Positions 10,543 through 19,141 of a stretch of DNA of 64,000 bases are shown here, piece after piece. Positions within the stretch are counted from its first letter, which is position 1; every line of letters begins with the position of its first letter. Source of the stretch: Poriferisodalis sp965214215 (GTDB lineage: Bacteria; Actinomycetota; Acidimicrobiia; Acidimicrobiales; Poriferisodalaceae); contig NZ_CBDCBD010000003.1 in NCBI RefSeq assembly GCF_965214215.1, positions 2,356,001 to 2,420,000 of the forward strand. The letters are read 5' to 3'. A program made the translations under genes and the position numbers. Below the pieces are notes generated by a model. It searched no databases and had not been told where the DNA came from. It saw only the letters and a list, made by a program, of their open reading frames with translations.

Positions 10543-13500
10543 ATGGTGATGGCGAACGCTGAGCGGGTGTCGAAGGCGCTCGACCTGCTGGCTGATGGGC
10601 TTCGGCCCCAGTGCGAGCAGACCTGGCAGGGCTTCTACGGCGACGATTGGCTGGACCTGCTGCGCAATCAGATGCGCGGCAGCGCCCGTGACGGCGGCAC
10701 CACGTCGGACATCGCCTTCGTGCTGGGTGGCATGAAGGCCACGTGGAACGAGATCTTCGGGCACGGCTTCTCGCCTTCGATCCGTTCGCTCGTGTTCGAG
10801 GTGGCTGACACCCGCAACAACTGGGCCCACAAGCAGCAGTTCTCCACCGATGACACCGCCCGAGCGCTCGACTCGATGGAACGGCTGCTCGAGGCATTCG
10901 GCAACACCGAAGAACGCCAGCAGATCCGCAGCTCGCGCCGCGACCTCATGCGGCAGATGTACGACGAACAAGCGCGCTCCGAGCGGCGCCGCACCGCCGC
11001 CAAGCCCACCGAGGGCCAGCCCCAAGCCGGGCTGACGCCATGGCGGGAGGTCATCACGCCCCACAGCGACGTGCAAACAGGCCGGTTCGACCAAGCCGAA
11101 TTCGCCGCGGACCTCTACGAGGTGTCCCAAGGCAGCGCCGATCACGAATATCAGGACCCTGAGGCGTTCTTCGCCCGCACATACCTGACGGTCGGGCTGC
11201 GGGAACTGCTGGTGGGGGCGGCCCGGCGCCTGTCCGGCAACGGCGGCACACCGGTCATCGAGCTGCAGACCAACTTCGGCGGCGGCAAGACCCACAGCAT
11301 GATCGCACTGCACCATCTGGCGTCCGGTGTGCCGGCGGCGAGGCTGTCGGGCGTGTCGGAGATGCTCGCCGAAGCCGATGTCGAGCTGCCGGCGAAGGTC
11401 AACCGGGCCGTGCTCGTGGGGCAGGTCATGTCGGTGGCCGATCCCAAACGGGTGAGCGACGACACGGCGCTGCACACGATGTGGGGCCATCTCGCCTACC
11501 AGCTCGGCGGCCAGGAGGGCTACGAGCTGGTACGCACCGACGACGAAGCCGGAACCAACCCGGGCGAGAAGCTGCGCGAGCTGTTCCGCCGCTACGGCCC
11601 AGCAGTCGTTCTGATCGACGAATGGGTGGCATATGCCCGGCAGCTGCCCGACGCGGGCGCTGACGGCCGGCGCGTGGCCGCGGGCGACTTCGACACCCAG
11701 TTCACCTTCGCCCAAGCGCTCACCGAGGCGGCGTCCGCGTCCGACAACGTCGTGGTGCTGGTGACGATCCCCGCATCGGACATCGAGACCGGCGGGCCGC
11801 GGGGTCACACCGCGATGGAACGACTCAAGAACGTCGTCGACCGCACTGCGACGCCATGGCAGCCGGCATCGGCCGACGAGTCGTTCGAGATTGTGCGGCG
11901 GCGGCTGTTCGACCCGATCTCGCCGGAGAATGCGCGGGTGCGCGACGGTGTCATCAGGGCCTTCAGCGAGATGTACCACGCTGCCGCCGGCGAGTTCCCG
12001 CTGGGCAAGGGCGAGGCCGATTACCGGCGGCGCATGGAGCTCTCGTACCCGATTCACCCTGAGCTCTTCGACCGGCTCTTCGAGGACTGGTCTGCGCTCG
12101 ACAAGTTCCAGCGGACCCGTGGTGTGCTGCGGCTGATGGCGATCGTCATCTCGCAGCTGTGGCAGCGCGGCGACCAGTCGCTGCTGATCATGCCGGGCAA
12201 TCTGCCCATGGATTCCGCTGGGGTCGCGAGCGAGCTGAAGAAGTATCTGGAGGAAGGCTGGGACCCGGTCATCAAGTCAGACGTCGACGGGCCTAATGCG
12301 CTGCCGCTGAGCATCGACAAGACGTTCTCGCACTTCGGCCGGCTGTCGGCAACCCGCCGTGCGGCCCGCACTGTGTACATGGGGTCGGCGCCCCGGCCCG
12401 ACGGCAAACGCGGCGTGGACGTGAAATCGGTGGTGCTGGGCTGCGTTCAGCCGGGCGAGCCCACCGGCCAGTTCGCTGACGCACTGCGTCGCCTTTCCGA
12501 CCAGGCCACACACCTCTATGTCGATGGATCGCAGTACTGGTACTCGCTGATTCCCAACGTCACCCGAATCGCGGCCGACAGGGCCGCATCCAACTTCAGC
12601 GATCGCGACGCCGACGACGAGGTTCGCGGCCGGATCGCCGCCCAGCGTGACCGGGGCAGCTTCGTAGCCGTGCATCCGTTCGTAGCCGGACCAGGCGATG
12701 TGCCCGACAACGACGACGGCACCCACCTGGTCGTGCTGGCGCCCGATGCCACCCATTCGACGGGGGACCCGAATTCGCCGGCCATCAAGCTGGCGACACG
12801 CATCGTGACCCAGCGCGATGCCGGCCCGAGGCTGAACCAGAACCTGATCGTCTTCGTGGCCGCCGCCGCGAACCGACTCGCCGAGCTGCGCGGCGCGGCC
12901 CGGTCGTTCTTGGCGTGGAGGTCAATCGTCAAGGACCACGTGCCGCTAGACCTCACCGCCCAGCAGAAACAGCAAGCCGACAGCAAGCTGGCCGATGCGT
13001 CCAAGCAGGTCGACAGTCTCATTGCGGAAACCTTCACCCAAGTGCTGGTGCCTTCGCGTTCTCCCGGCACAGCGGACATCGACTGGCAGTCCACACGGGC
13101 GACGACGACGGGTGACATCGGCGAGCGCATCAGCCGCAAGCTGGGCACCGAGGAGAAGCTGATCGGCCGCTACGCCGGCGTGCGGGTCCGCATGGACCTC
13201 GACAGGCACGGCCTGTGGACCGAGCGAGGCGACGTATCCGTTACAGCGCTGTGGGAGGCCTACGCCCGTTATCCGTACATGCCGCGCCTCACGTCACGCG
13301 ATGTGCTCGAACACGCGGTCAGCGATGGCGTGTCACAGCTGAATTGGCAGCAGGAGACCTTCGCCTACGCCGAAGCGCATGACGGCGACACCTGGGTCGG
13401 TGTCCGCACAGCGCAGCACGTCACACCGTCTGCCGGTGGTGTGCTGATACACCCCGACTGCGTGCCCGCGCCGTCAGTGCCAGTCGATCCAGGCGAAGAC

Positions 13501-13842
13501 GAGCCGACCGGCCCCGGGGGCCAAGTCATTCCCGAGGGACAGAAGGGTCACGGCGGCAAGTATCGGGATCCAAACCCCGGCGGCGAACATCGGGATCCGG
13601 ACCCCGGCGGCGACGAACGTCCCAGTTCCACGCAGTTCTACGCCCAGTTCCATCTCGACAGGATTCGAGGCGCACAGCAGCTCGCAGACATCCTCGAGCA
13701 CATTGCTGCACATCTCGGGCCAGAAGTACAGCTCGAACTGGAGCTACGGGCCACCGATGCTGACGGCTACGACGACGGCACCCGCCGAACGGTCAGCGAG
13801 AACGCCCAGAGCCTCAACGCCCAATCCGCCGAATTCGAATAA
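10543..13842 (+). CDS. DUF499 ATPase with N-terminal Swt1-type HEPN domain
   Basis: The 1099-residue protein starts at ATG 10543 (a second ATG lies six bases on). Residues 1-125 form a HEPN/Swt1-like helical domain ending in the ribonuclease-type motif RNNWAH (R91-x4-H96). The DUF499 ATPase core follows: Walker A NFGGGKTHS at about residues 244-252, Walker B AVVLIDEW at about 354-361, and LVTIPASDIETGGPRG afterwards. The C-terminal quarter has a Gly/Pro/Asp-rich linker and a last helical domain (FHLDRIRGAQQLADILEHI). DUF499 proteins are repeatedly found beside DUF1156 methylases in antiphage-associated loci. An RNA-cleaving activity controlled by the ATPase is a reasonable inference. Confidence 0.9.
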   Translation: MVMANAERVSKALDLLADGLRPQCEQTWQGFYGDDWLDLLRNQMRGSARDGGTTSDIAFVLGGMKATWNEIFGHGFSPSIRSLVFEVADTRNNWAHKQQFSTDDTARALDSMERLLEAFGNTEERQQIRSSRRDLMRQMYDEQARSERRRTAAKPTEGQPQAGLTPWREVITPHSDVQTGRFDQAEFAADLYEVSQGSADHEYQDPEAFFARTYLTVGLRELLVGAARRLSGNGGTPVIELQTNFGGGKTHSMIALHHLASGVPAARLSGVSEMLAEADVELPAKVNRAVLVGQVMSVADPKRVSDDTALHTMWGHLAYQLGGQEGYELVRTDDEAGTNPGEKLRELFRRYGPAVVLIDEWVAYARQLPDAGADGRRVAAGDFDTQFTFAQALTEAASASDNVVVLVTIPASDIETGGPRGHTAMERLKNVVDRTATPWQPASADESFEIVRRRLFDPISPENARVRDGVIRAFSEMYHAAAGEFPLGKGEADYRRRMELSYPIHPELFDRLFEDWSALDKFQRTRGVLRLMAIVISQLWQRGDQSLLIMPGNLPMDSAGVASELKKYLEEGWDPVIKSDVDGPNALPLSIDKTFSHFGRLSATRRAARTVYMGSAPRPDGKRGVDVKSVVLGCVQPGEPTGQFADALRRLSDQATHLYVDGSQYWYSLIPNVTRIAADRAASNFSDRDADDEVRGRIAAQRDRGSFVAVHPFVAGPGDVPDNDDGTHLVVLAPDATHSTGDPNSPAIKLATRIVTQRDAGPRLNQNLIVFVAAAANRLAELRGAARSFLAWRSIVKDHVPLDLTAQQKQQADSKLADASKQVDSLIAETFTQVLVPSRSPGTADIDWQSTRATTTGDIGERISRKLGTEEKLIGRYAGVRVRMDLDRHGLWTERGDVSVTALWEAYARYPYMPRLTSRDVLEHAVSDGVSQLNWQQETFAYAEAHDGDTWVGVRTAQHVTPSAGGVLIHPDCVPAPSVPVDPGEDEPTGPGGQVIPEGQKGHGGKYRDPNPGGEHRDPDPGGDERPSSTQFYAQFHLDRIRGAQQLADILEHIAAHLGPEVQLELELRATDADGYDDGTRRTVSENAQSLNAQSAEFE

Positions 13843-13974
13843 CCGTTTCGCCACGCCCCTGACGGGTGCGGCGAGCGCACGCAATGCGACTTTCATTGCT
13901 TGCGCCACTGGCGCAGCGCGCACCAGTTGAGCAGGTCGGATGGCGAGTTGCCCTCTCTCGTAAAGTCGTAGCCG

Positions 13975-14964
13975 ATGGGTGATGCAGTTCCGTTTCCGCA
14001 GAGTCAGCCGCGGGGGTATGAGTGGCTGGACGGGGAGCCGCTGTTCGATGCTGAGCGGCATCTGCAGCTGGAGGAACCGGTCGAAGTGGTGATGCTGGCC
14101 GATCTGGGCTACGACGCCGCGGAGATCGCCACGAAGGCGACACCGGTGGCGATGTCGTCGCCGTTCCGGATGCTGAGCGACGAGGGCGCCGCGATCATGC
14201 TGGAGACGGCCCGGCGGCTGCGGCGCTTCACCCGGCCGGCGGGCGAGCGGATCGAGCGGACCGTGCGGGGCGGCTGCTACCGCTCACGCTGGCTGCGGGA
14301 CCTGTGCCTGAGCCACGAGGTGACGGCGCATCTCGAGGCGATCTACGGCATCGAAATCGCCCCGCACCCGATGCCGGTGCACCTTGGCCACCTCAACTAT
14401 GAGCCGTCGCAGATCGACAGGGCCATCGACAAGTGGCATCACGACACGCTGCCGCTCGACTACGTGCTGGCCGTGACCGACCCGGCCGACGTCGCTGGCG
14501 GCCGATTCGAGTGGTTCGGGGGAACCAAGCACGAAGCCGCCGAGCTGGCGGACGCCGGCAAGCCGGTCCCCGCGCAGCGCACGGTGGCGCCCGAGTTTGG
14601 GGGGCCCGGTTACGCCATCGCACTGCACGGCGACATGGTGGTGCACCGCGCCGGCCCGCTCGACGAGATGTGCGAGCGCATCTCCATGGTGAACGGGTAC
14701 GTGTCGACCGACACGACCCTCGACGAGCAAAGCCGCACTTGCGACCTCATCGAGGTCGACGATCACGAGACGCTGTGGACCGAATGGGCCAAGTTCGCTG
14801 CGTGGCGATCGCAGGGGCGCCTCGCGAGGCTCGTTGAGGACCTGGAGTTCACCTCCGATGCCGAGGCGGTGATCGCCGAGCTGGAGCATGCGATCGGCGA
14901 CGCTCAGCGAGCTGTCGTCGAGATGCGCTCGCGCGAGCGCGGCATGCAGCACTACGGCGGCTGA
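13975..14964 (+). CDS. Putative Fe(II)/2-oxoglutarate-dependent oxygenase-like protein
   Basis: The protein has 329 residues. The central part fits the double-stranded beta-helix of Fe(II)/2OG oxygenases: an HxD-type metal motif in DKWHHDTLPLDYVL, strands GGRFEWFGGT, a distal His in GDMVVHRAGPLDEM, and an Arg in ERISMVNGYVS where the family anchors 2-oxoglutarate. The N-terminus is helical (PVEVVMLADLGYDAAEIAT). The C-terminus is a helix ending ERGMQHYGG. The substrate is unknown. Assignment rests on the order and spacing of the His/Asp/His/Arg residues and would fail if these are not aligned in the fold. Confidence 0.6.
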   Translation: MGDAVPFPQSQPRGYEWLDGEPLFDAERHLQLEEPVEVVMLADLGYDAAEIATKATPVAMSSPFRMLSDEGAAIMLETARRLRRFTRPAGERIERTVRGGCYRSRWLRDLCLSHEVTAHLEAIYGIEIAPHPMPVHLGHLNYEPSQIDRAIDKWHHDTLPLDYVLAVTDPADVAGGRFEWFGGTKHEAAELADAGKPVPAQRTVAPEFGGPGYAIALHGDMVVHRAGPLDEMCERISMVNGYVSTDTTLDEQSRTCDLIEVDDHETLWTEWAKFAAWRSQGRLARLVEDLEFTSDAEAVIAELEHAIGDAQRAVVEMRSRERGMQHYGG

Positions 14965-15093
14965 GCATCCCGCACTCGGTTGCGCCAGGCCGAGTCATAG
15001 CACCGGCTATCAGCCGTCGCCGTATTGGCCACGGAGATGCGGCGACGGCTGGCCATGGCGCGGAGCGACTGGCAGATTTGCGATGCTGGCCTG

Positions 15094-16521
15094 ATGCAAA
15101 CACAGATGCTCATCGGAGGACGCTGGCAAGGCGCCGCAGGCGGCGAGCTGATCGACGTGCTCGATCCGGCTACGGGCGAGGTTGCCGCTGGCGTCGCAGC
15201 GGGGACACCTGCTGACGCTGTGGCTGCGTGCGACGCGGCTGCTGCAGCGCAGCCGGGGTGGGCGGCCGAACCGCCGCGGGTGCGCTCGGAGATCCTGCGG
15301 GACGCCCACCGGATCCTTGTTGAGCACACTGACGAGCTGGCTGGCCTCATCACGCTGGAGAACGGCAAGCCACGCGCCGATGCCGCCGGCGAAGTGGCAT
15401 ACGCAGCCGAGTTCTTCCGCTGGAACGCCGAAGAAGCCGTCCGTATCCACGGCTCGATCAGCGTCGCCCCGTCGGGCGCCAACCGCATCATCACCCGCCA
15501 CCCGCCCGTGGGTGTGGTGGCGATGATCACACCGTGGAACTTCCCGGCAGCGATGATCACGCGCAAGCTCGCTCCAGCCCTCGCAGCCGGCAACGCCGTG
15601 GTCATCAAGCCGCCCCGCGAAGCACCGCTTACCTCGCTGCGAGTCGCCGAGCTGCTGAGCGAGGCAGGCGTGCCCCCCGGCGTGATCAACCTGGTCCCGA
15701 CGTCGAACTCGGGCGCCTGGCTGGACGCCGTCGTCGACCACCGGGCCGTGCGGATGCTGTCGTTCACGGGCTCCACCGAAGTCGGCCGGGTGCTGCTGAA
15801 GCGCTGCGCTGATCGGGTGCTCAAAGTGGTGATGGAGCTCGGTGGCAATGCACCGTTCATCGTGTTCGCCGACGCCGACCTCGAAGCCGCCACGGCCGGC
15901 GCCATAGTCGCCAAGATGCGCCACTCGGCCGAGACCTGCACGGCCGCCAATCGCTTCTTCGTGGAAGCGCCAGCGCATGACGAATTCGTTGAGCGCCTGG
16001 CGACGGCTATGGGTGCCATGAAGGTCGGCAACGGCAGCGACCCCGACGTCAGCTGCGGTCCGATGATCAACGCCGCCTCAGTCGACAACATCGACCGGCT
16101 GGTGTGCTCGGCCGTCGACGGGGGAGCGACCGCCGTCACCGGCGGCAGCGCCATCGACGGCCCGGGCTTCTTCTATGAGCCGACGGTGCTCGGCGGCGTC
16201 GAGCCAGGCTCTCCCATCACCCGCGAGGAGATTTTCGGCCCCGTTGCACCCGTCTCCAGCTTCACCGACACCGACGCCATGATCGCGGCCGCGAACGACA
16301 CCGAGATGGGCTTGATCGGCTACGTGTACACGCAGGATTTGGCCAAGGGCCTCGCGGTCAGCGAGCGCATCGAGGCCGGCATGATCGGCCTGAACCGCGG
16401 CGCGGTGTCCGACCCCGCAGCGCCCTTCGGCGGCATGAAGCAGTCGGGCCTGGGCCGCGAAGGCGCCAGCGAGGGCATCTACGAGTTCTGCGAAACCCAG
16501 TACATCGCCGCGGAGTGGTAA
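15094..16521 (+). CDS. NAD(P)-dependent aldehyde dehydrogenase (succinate-semialdehyde dehydrogenase-like)
   Basis: The protein has 475 residues from ATG 15094, where family similarity begins (QMLIGGRWQGAAGGELIDVL); the frame is open further upstream. It has the substrate/cofactor motif TPWNFPAAMITRKLAPALAA, the coenzyme loop SFTGSTEVGR, the general-base Glu in VVMELGGNAPF, and the catalytic Cys in SAETCTAANR. Near the end is EEIFGPVAPV and PFGGMKQSGLGREG, typical of the GabD branch. It oxidises an aldehyde such as succinic semialdehyde to the acid in the cytoplasm. Substrate preference cannot be read with confidence. Confidence 0.93.
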   Translation: MQTQMLIGGRWQGAAGGELIDVLDPATGEVAAGVAAGTPADAVAACDAAAAAQPGWAAEPPRVRSEILRDAHRILVEHTDELAGLITLENGKPRADAAGEVAYAAEFFRWNAEEAVRIHGSISVAPSGANRIITRHPPVGVVAMITPWNFPAAMITRKLAPALAAGNAVVIKPPREAPLTSLRVAELLSEAGVPPGVINLVPTSNSGAWLDAVVDHRAVRMLSFTGSTEVGRVLLKRCADRVLKVVMELGGNAPFIVFADADLEAATAGAIVAKMRHSAETCTAANRFFVEAPAHDEFVERLATAMGAMKVGNGSDPDVSCGPMINAASVDNIDRLVCSAVDGGATAVTGGSAIDGPGFFYEPTVLGGVEPGSPITREEIFGPVAPVSSFTDTDAMIAAANDTEMGLIGYVYTQDLAKGLAVSERIEAGMIGLNRGAVSDPAAPFGGMKQSGLGREGASEGIYEFCETQYIAAEW

Positions 16522-16584
16522 CTCCGCCTCAGCAAGCGTTTGCTCGAACCTTGGGGCAACGCACACCCATAGCCTTGCCGGTAA

Positions 16585-18333
16585 GTGCTGTTTGCTGCGT
16601 CGGCACCGCCGCTATTGACCGAACTGGCAATCATGCTGGTTGCGGGGACACTGATCGCTCTCGTGTCCGCGCGTATCGGCGTCGTGCCGATCGTCGGATT
16701 CCTCGCTGCGGGTGCGGTTATCGGCCCCGGCGGGATCGGCGTCATCAGCGATATCGACTTGGTGAACCAGTCCGCCGACATCGGCGTGATGCTCCTGCTG
16801 TTCACCCTGGGCATCGAGTTCAGCCTCGAACGAGTGAGACAGCTTGCATCGCTGGTGCTGATCGGGGGTGCGAGCCAAGTCGGGCTCACCACGGGAATCG
16901 TCACCGCCATCGTTGTCGCTTTCGGCGTCGAATGGCGTACGGCGGTGTTCACCGGCCTGCTGGTGTCGCTCAGCAGCACCGCCATCGTGCTCAAAGTGCT
17001 CGCCGCGCGACGAGCAACGACTTCGCCGACCGGCAACATGTCGATCGCGTTGCTCATCTTCCAGGACTTGGCAATCGTCGCCATGGTGCTGGCGGTGCCG
17101 CTGCTCGGCGGTCAGACCACCGGGTCGGCGAACGCCCTGTTTGCCTTTGGGAAGGCGGCGGGCATCGTCATAGCGGTGATCGTCGCGGCCCGAACGCTGA
17201 TGCCTGCGCTCCTTCGGTATGTGTCGCGGTTCCAATCCCACGAAGTCTTCCTGCTGGCCATCCTGGCGATCTGCTTCGGCACGGCGTACGTGACAAGCCT
17301 GCTCGACGTGTCGATCTCGCTCGGTGCGTTCCTTGCCGGGCTGATGGTGAGCGAGAGCCGCGTCGCCGCCCGGGCGCTCGGCGAGGTGATGCCGCTGCAG
17401 ATTCTGTTCTCAGCAACGTTCTTCGTGTCGATCGGCATGCTGTTCGACGTCGGCTACCTCGCTCGCAACCTGCCGCTGGTGATCGGCCTCGCCGCCGGCG
17501 TCGTGGTCATCAAGCTGTTCGCGACCGCAGCGGCTGGGTTCCTGCTGCGCCAGCCCCGTGCGGTGGTGGCATCGGGGGCGGTCGTGCTGGCACAGGTCGG
17601 CGAGTTCTCCTTTGTCCTCGAACGGGCCGGCGAGGAAGCTGGGCTCGTTCCGGCCGGCCTTGCCAACGGCACCGACGCCTTCATTGCGGTCACCGTGCTG
17701 CTCATGGCGCTCAGCCCATTCGGCATCCGTTGGGGCGAGACGCTCGCGGCGCGTCTCGAAACCTCAAGCGATGACCAGCCTGCCCGTCGCTCGCCCGTCA
17801 CCGTCGGCGACAGCGGCGACGCCGCCGAGCACGAACCGCTGCAGGACCATGCCGTCGTGAACGGATTCGGTCCCCGGGCGCGCCGCATCGTCAGCGCCCT
17901 CGAGCTGGCACACATCCCGTACACGATCGTGTCGATCGATCCCGAAGCACAGCGCTGGGGGGTCTCGACGGGCCGGCGGGTATTGAGCGGCGATGTCTCT
18001 CGGCAATTCATCGCGGACCGGGCAGGATTGCGTGACGCTCGGATCGTGCTCGCTGTCGACAGCCCGCCCTCAGCAGTCGAGCAGTTCGCCCGCATCGCCC
18101 GCGAGCACAACCCCGAAGTGAAGGTGCTCGCATGGGCTGCAGACCCCGCCGATGCTGCCGATCTCGAGCGAGACGGCCTGGTGGATCACGTCGTCGCCGA
18201 GCGGCAGGCCGCCCTCGACGCGCTCATTGCTCACGCTCTCGGCCACTTCGAACTGCCCGAGCCGGCAACCGAGGCTGTCACCCATGCGGTGCTGCACGCA
18301 GAGGCAGAGCAGTCTGAAGAGGAAGATGCCTAG
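16585..18333 (+). CDS. CPA2-family cation/proton antiporter with TrkA-N domain (KefB-like)
   Basis: The protein has 582 residues from GTG 16585. The first ~390 residues contain about twelve hydrophobic helices typical of monovalent cation:proton antiporters-2 (GVVPIVGFLAAGAVIGPGGI, VMLLLFTLGIEFSL, VSLSSTAIVLKVLA, GAFLAGLMVSES). A cytosolic nucleotide-binding TrkA-N-like domain follows (HAVVNGFGPRARRIVSAL, then SGDVSRQFIADRAGLRDARI) and an acidic tail. It likely exchanges K+ or Na+ for protons at the membrane under nucleotide or redox control. The 'NGFGPRAR' glycine motif is looser than the usual GxGxxG, so ligand binding is uncertain. Confidence 0.92.
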   Translation: MLFAASAPPLLTELAIMLVAGTLIALVSARIGVVPIVGFLAAGAVIGPGGIGVISDIDLVNQSADIGVMLLLFTLGIEFSLERVRQLASLVLIGGASQVGLTTGIVTAIVVAFGVEWRTAVFTGLLVSLSSTAIVLKVLAARRATTSPTGNMSIALLIFQDLAIVAMVLAVPLLGGQTTGSANALFAFGKAAGIVIAVIVAARTLMPALLRYVSRFQSHEVFLLAILAICFGTAYVTSLLDVSISLGAFLAGLMVSESRVAARALGEVMPLQILFSATFFVSIGMLFDVGYLARNLPLVIGLAAGVVVIKLFATAAAGFLLRQPRAVVASGAVVLAQVGEFSFVLERAGEEAGLVPAGLANGTDAFIAVTVLLMALSPFGIRWGETLAARLETSSDDQPARRSPVTVGDSGDAAEHEPLQDHAVVNGFGPRARRIVSALELAHIPYTIVSIDPEAQRWGVSTGRRVLSGDVSRQFIADRAGLRDARIVLAVDSPPSAVEQFARIAREHNPEVKVLAWAADPADAADLERDGLVDHVVAERQAALDALIAHALGHFELPEPATEAVTHAVLHAEAEQSEEEDA

Positions 18334-18593
18334 GAGTGTGCTGAGCAATTCCCGAATCGCCCTTTTGGGCCGAGCAAGACCGCAGGTCAGAGACTTGCCG
18401 TAGGTGCCGAAACCGAATAAATCAGCAGTCTCCTAGATGATTGGTTCCAGGGGCTAGTTACTCAGGGTTCTGTCAGCTCTGCCAGAGTTCTGCACCAACA
18501 AGCCGCCGGTCCTCTCATGCGGTGCGGTCGTGCGGGTGACCCGGGTTCGGACCGATGCTCGGAAGCTCCAAGATCGAAGCGTCGATGCACACC

Positions 18594-18704
18594 CCGTGTT
18601 TCGACATCCTCGCCCCGCAAGAGGTGGACCAGCCGGGATCGCCCACGAGCACGGGCACACGCTTCTGCCGTGCTTCGACATCCTCGCCCCGCAAGAGATG
18701 GACC
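18594..18704. repeat. CRISPR-like direct repeat pair (37-bp repeats, 37-bp spacer), no cas genes
   Basis: Two 37-bp direct repeats lie at 18594-18630 and 18668-18704. They share the core CGACATCCTCGCCCCGCAAG and differ at only two positions (T/C and G/A). The intervening unique sequence is also 37 bp. Repeat length, spacer length and the weak dyad (CCTC...GAGG in the first copy) fit a minimal one-spacer CRISPR remnant. There is no third repeat upstream or downstream and no cas gene in the window, so a simple duplication is equally possible. Confidence 0.4.
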
Positions 18705-18709
18705 CCGCC

Positions 18710-18823
18710 CCTTGGAACTACGGATCCGCCGCGGGTCAAGTCGCGTGATCGATTCGGGCAAAAGCCAAGTGCTGCGCGGGATCGCCGGGCGCGAACCACT
18801 CGACTTGACTCAGGGCGCGCCCT
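18710..18823. repeat. Dispersed ~114-bp element, copy B
   Basis: This is the partner of 2988-3101: about 73% identical over 98 ungapped bases, sharing CGACTTGACTCAGGG exactly. In this copy the end forms a perfect 12-bp palindrome (AGGGCGCGCCCT). It begins six bases after the second CRISPR-like repeat. No gene is encoded. Confidence 0.55.
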
Positions 18824-18899
18824 GACCATCTTGGGGCGAAGTCGGATGCGATACAGCGCCTCGTTGGTCAGGGGTCCGCCCTCGGCTGTTCAGATGGAC

Positions 18900-19141
18900 G
18901 GTGCTCGAGGTGCGGCGTGGGTACTGGTGTTGTTCGTCGATGCGCCCGAGGCCGGCTTCGATCGGTGTGATGCCGCTCAGGGTGCGGTCTAGGCCTAGGT
19001 CTAGGTGTTGGTGCTGTTCGTCGAAGCGCCCGAGGCCGGCTTCGACCGATGTGATGGTGCTCGAGGTGCGGCGTGGGTGCTGGTGTTGTTCGTCGATGCG
19101 TCCGAGGCCGGTTTCGATCGGTGTGATGCCGCTCAGGGTGG
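18900..19141. repeat. Three tandem copies of a ~50-bp core
   Basis: Cores starting near 18924, 19008 and 19080 share TGTTCGTCGATGCG followed by CCGAGGCCGGCTTCGA and a GTGTGATG end. The first and third copies are also alike over ~35 bp upstream (GTGCTCGAGGTGCGGCGTGG), giving a 156-bp higher-order period. The array abuts the 3' end of the HNH gene. The minus strand reads as imperfect repeats of GLGRIDEQHQ in a frame different from the HNH gene, so I do not call it coding. Confidence 0.6.

Larger units (their letters stand above)
18334..19132. other. Repeat-rich intergenic region
   Basis: No supported gene lies between the antiporter and the 13E12 HNH gene (799 bp). The region contains a GCCC-TTTT-GGGC hairpin at 18359-18370, a CRISPR-like repeat pair (18594-18704), copy B of the dispersed element (18710-18823) and a set of tandem repeats (18900-19141). 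Several frames stay open by base composition alone. The concentration of repeats suggests a recombination or insertion hotspot. Confidence 0.6.

Noticed and set aside
9883..12057. Long open frame on the minus strand (over 700 codons)
   Set aside because: It is antisense to the coiled-coil gene and the DUF499 ATPase; its length comes from the 21-bp repeats and GC-rich codon bias, and it has no family likeness.
16612..17241. Minus-strand open frame under the antiporter
   Set aside because: Composition-driven antisense frame rich in His/Arg/Asp; the plus strand has clear membrane helices.
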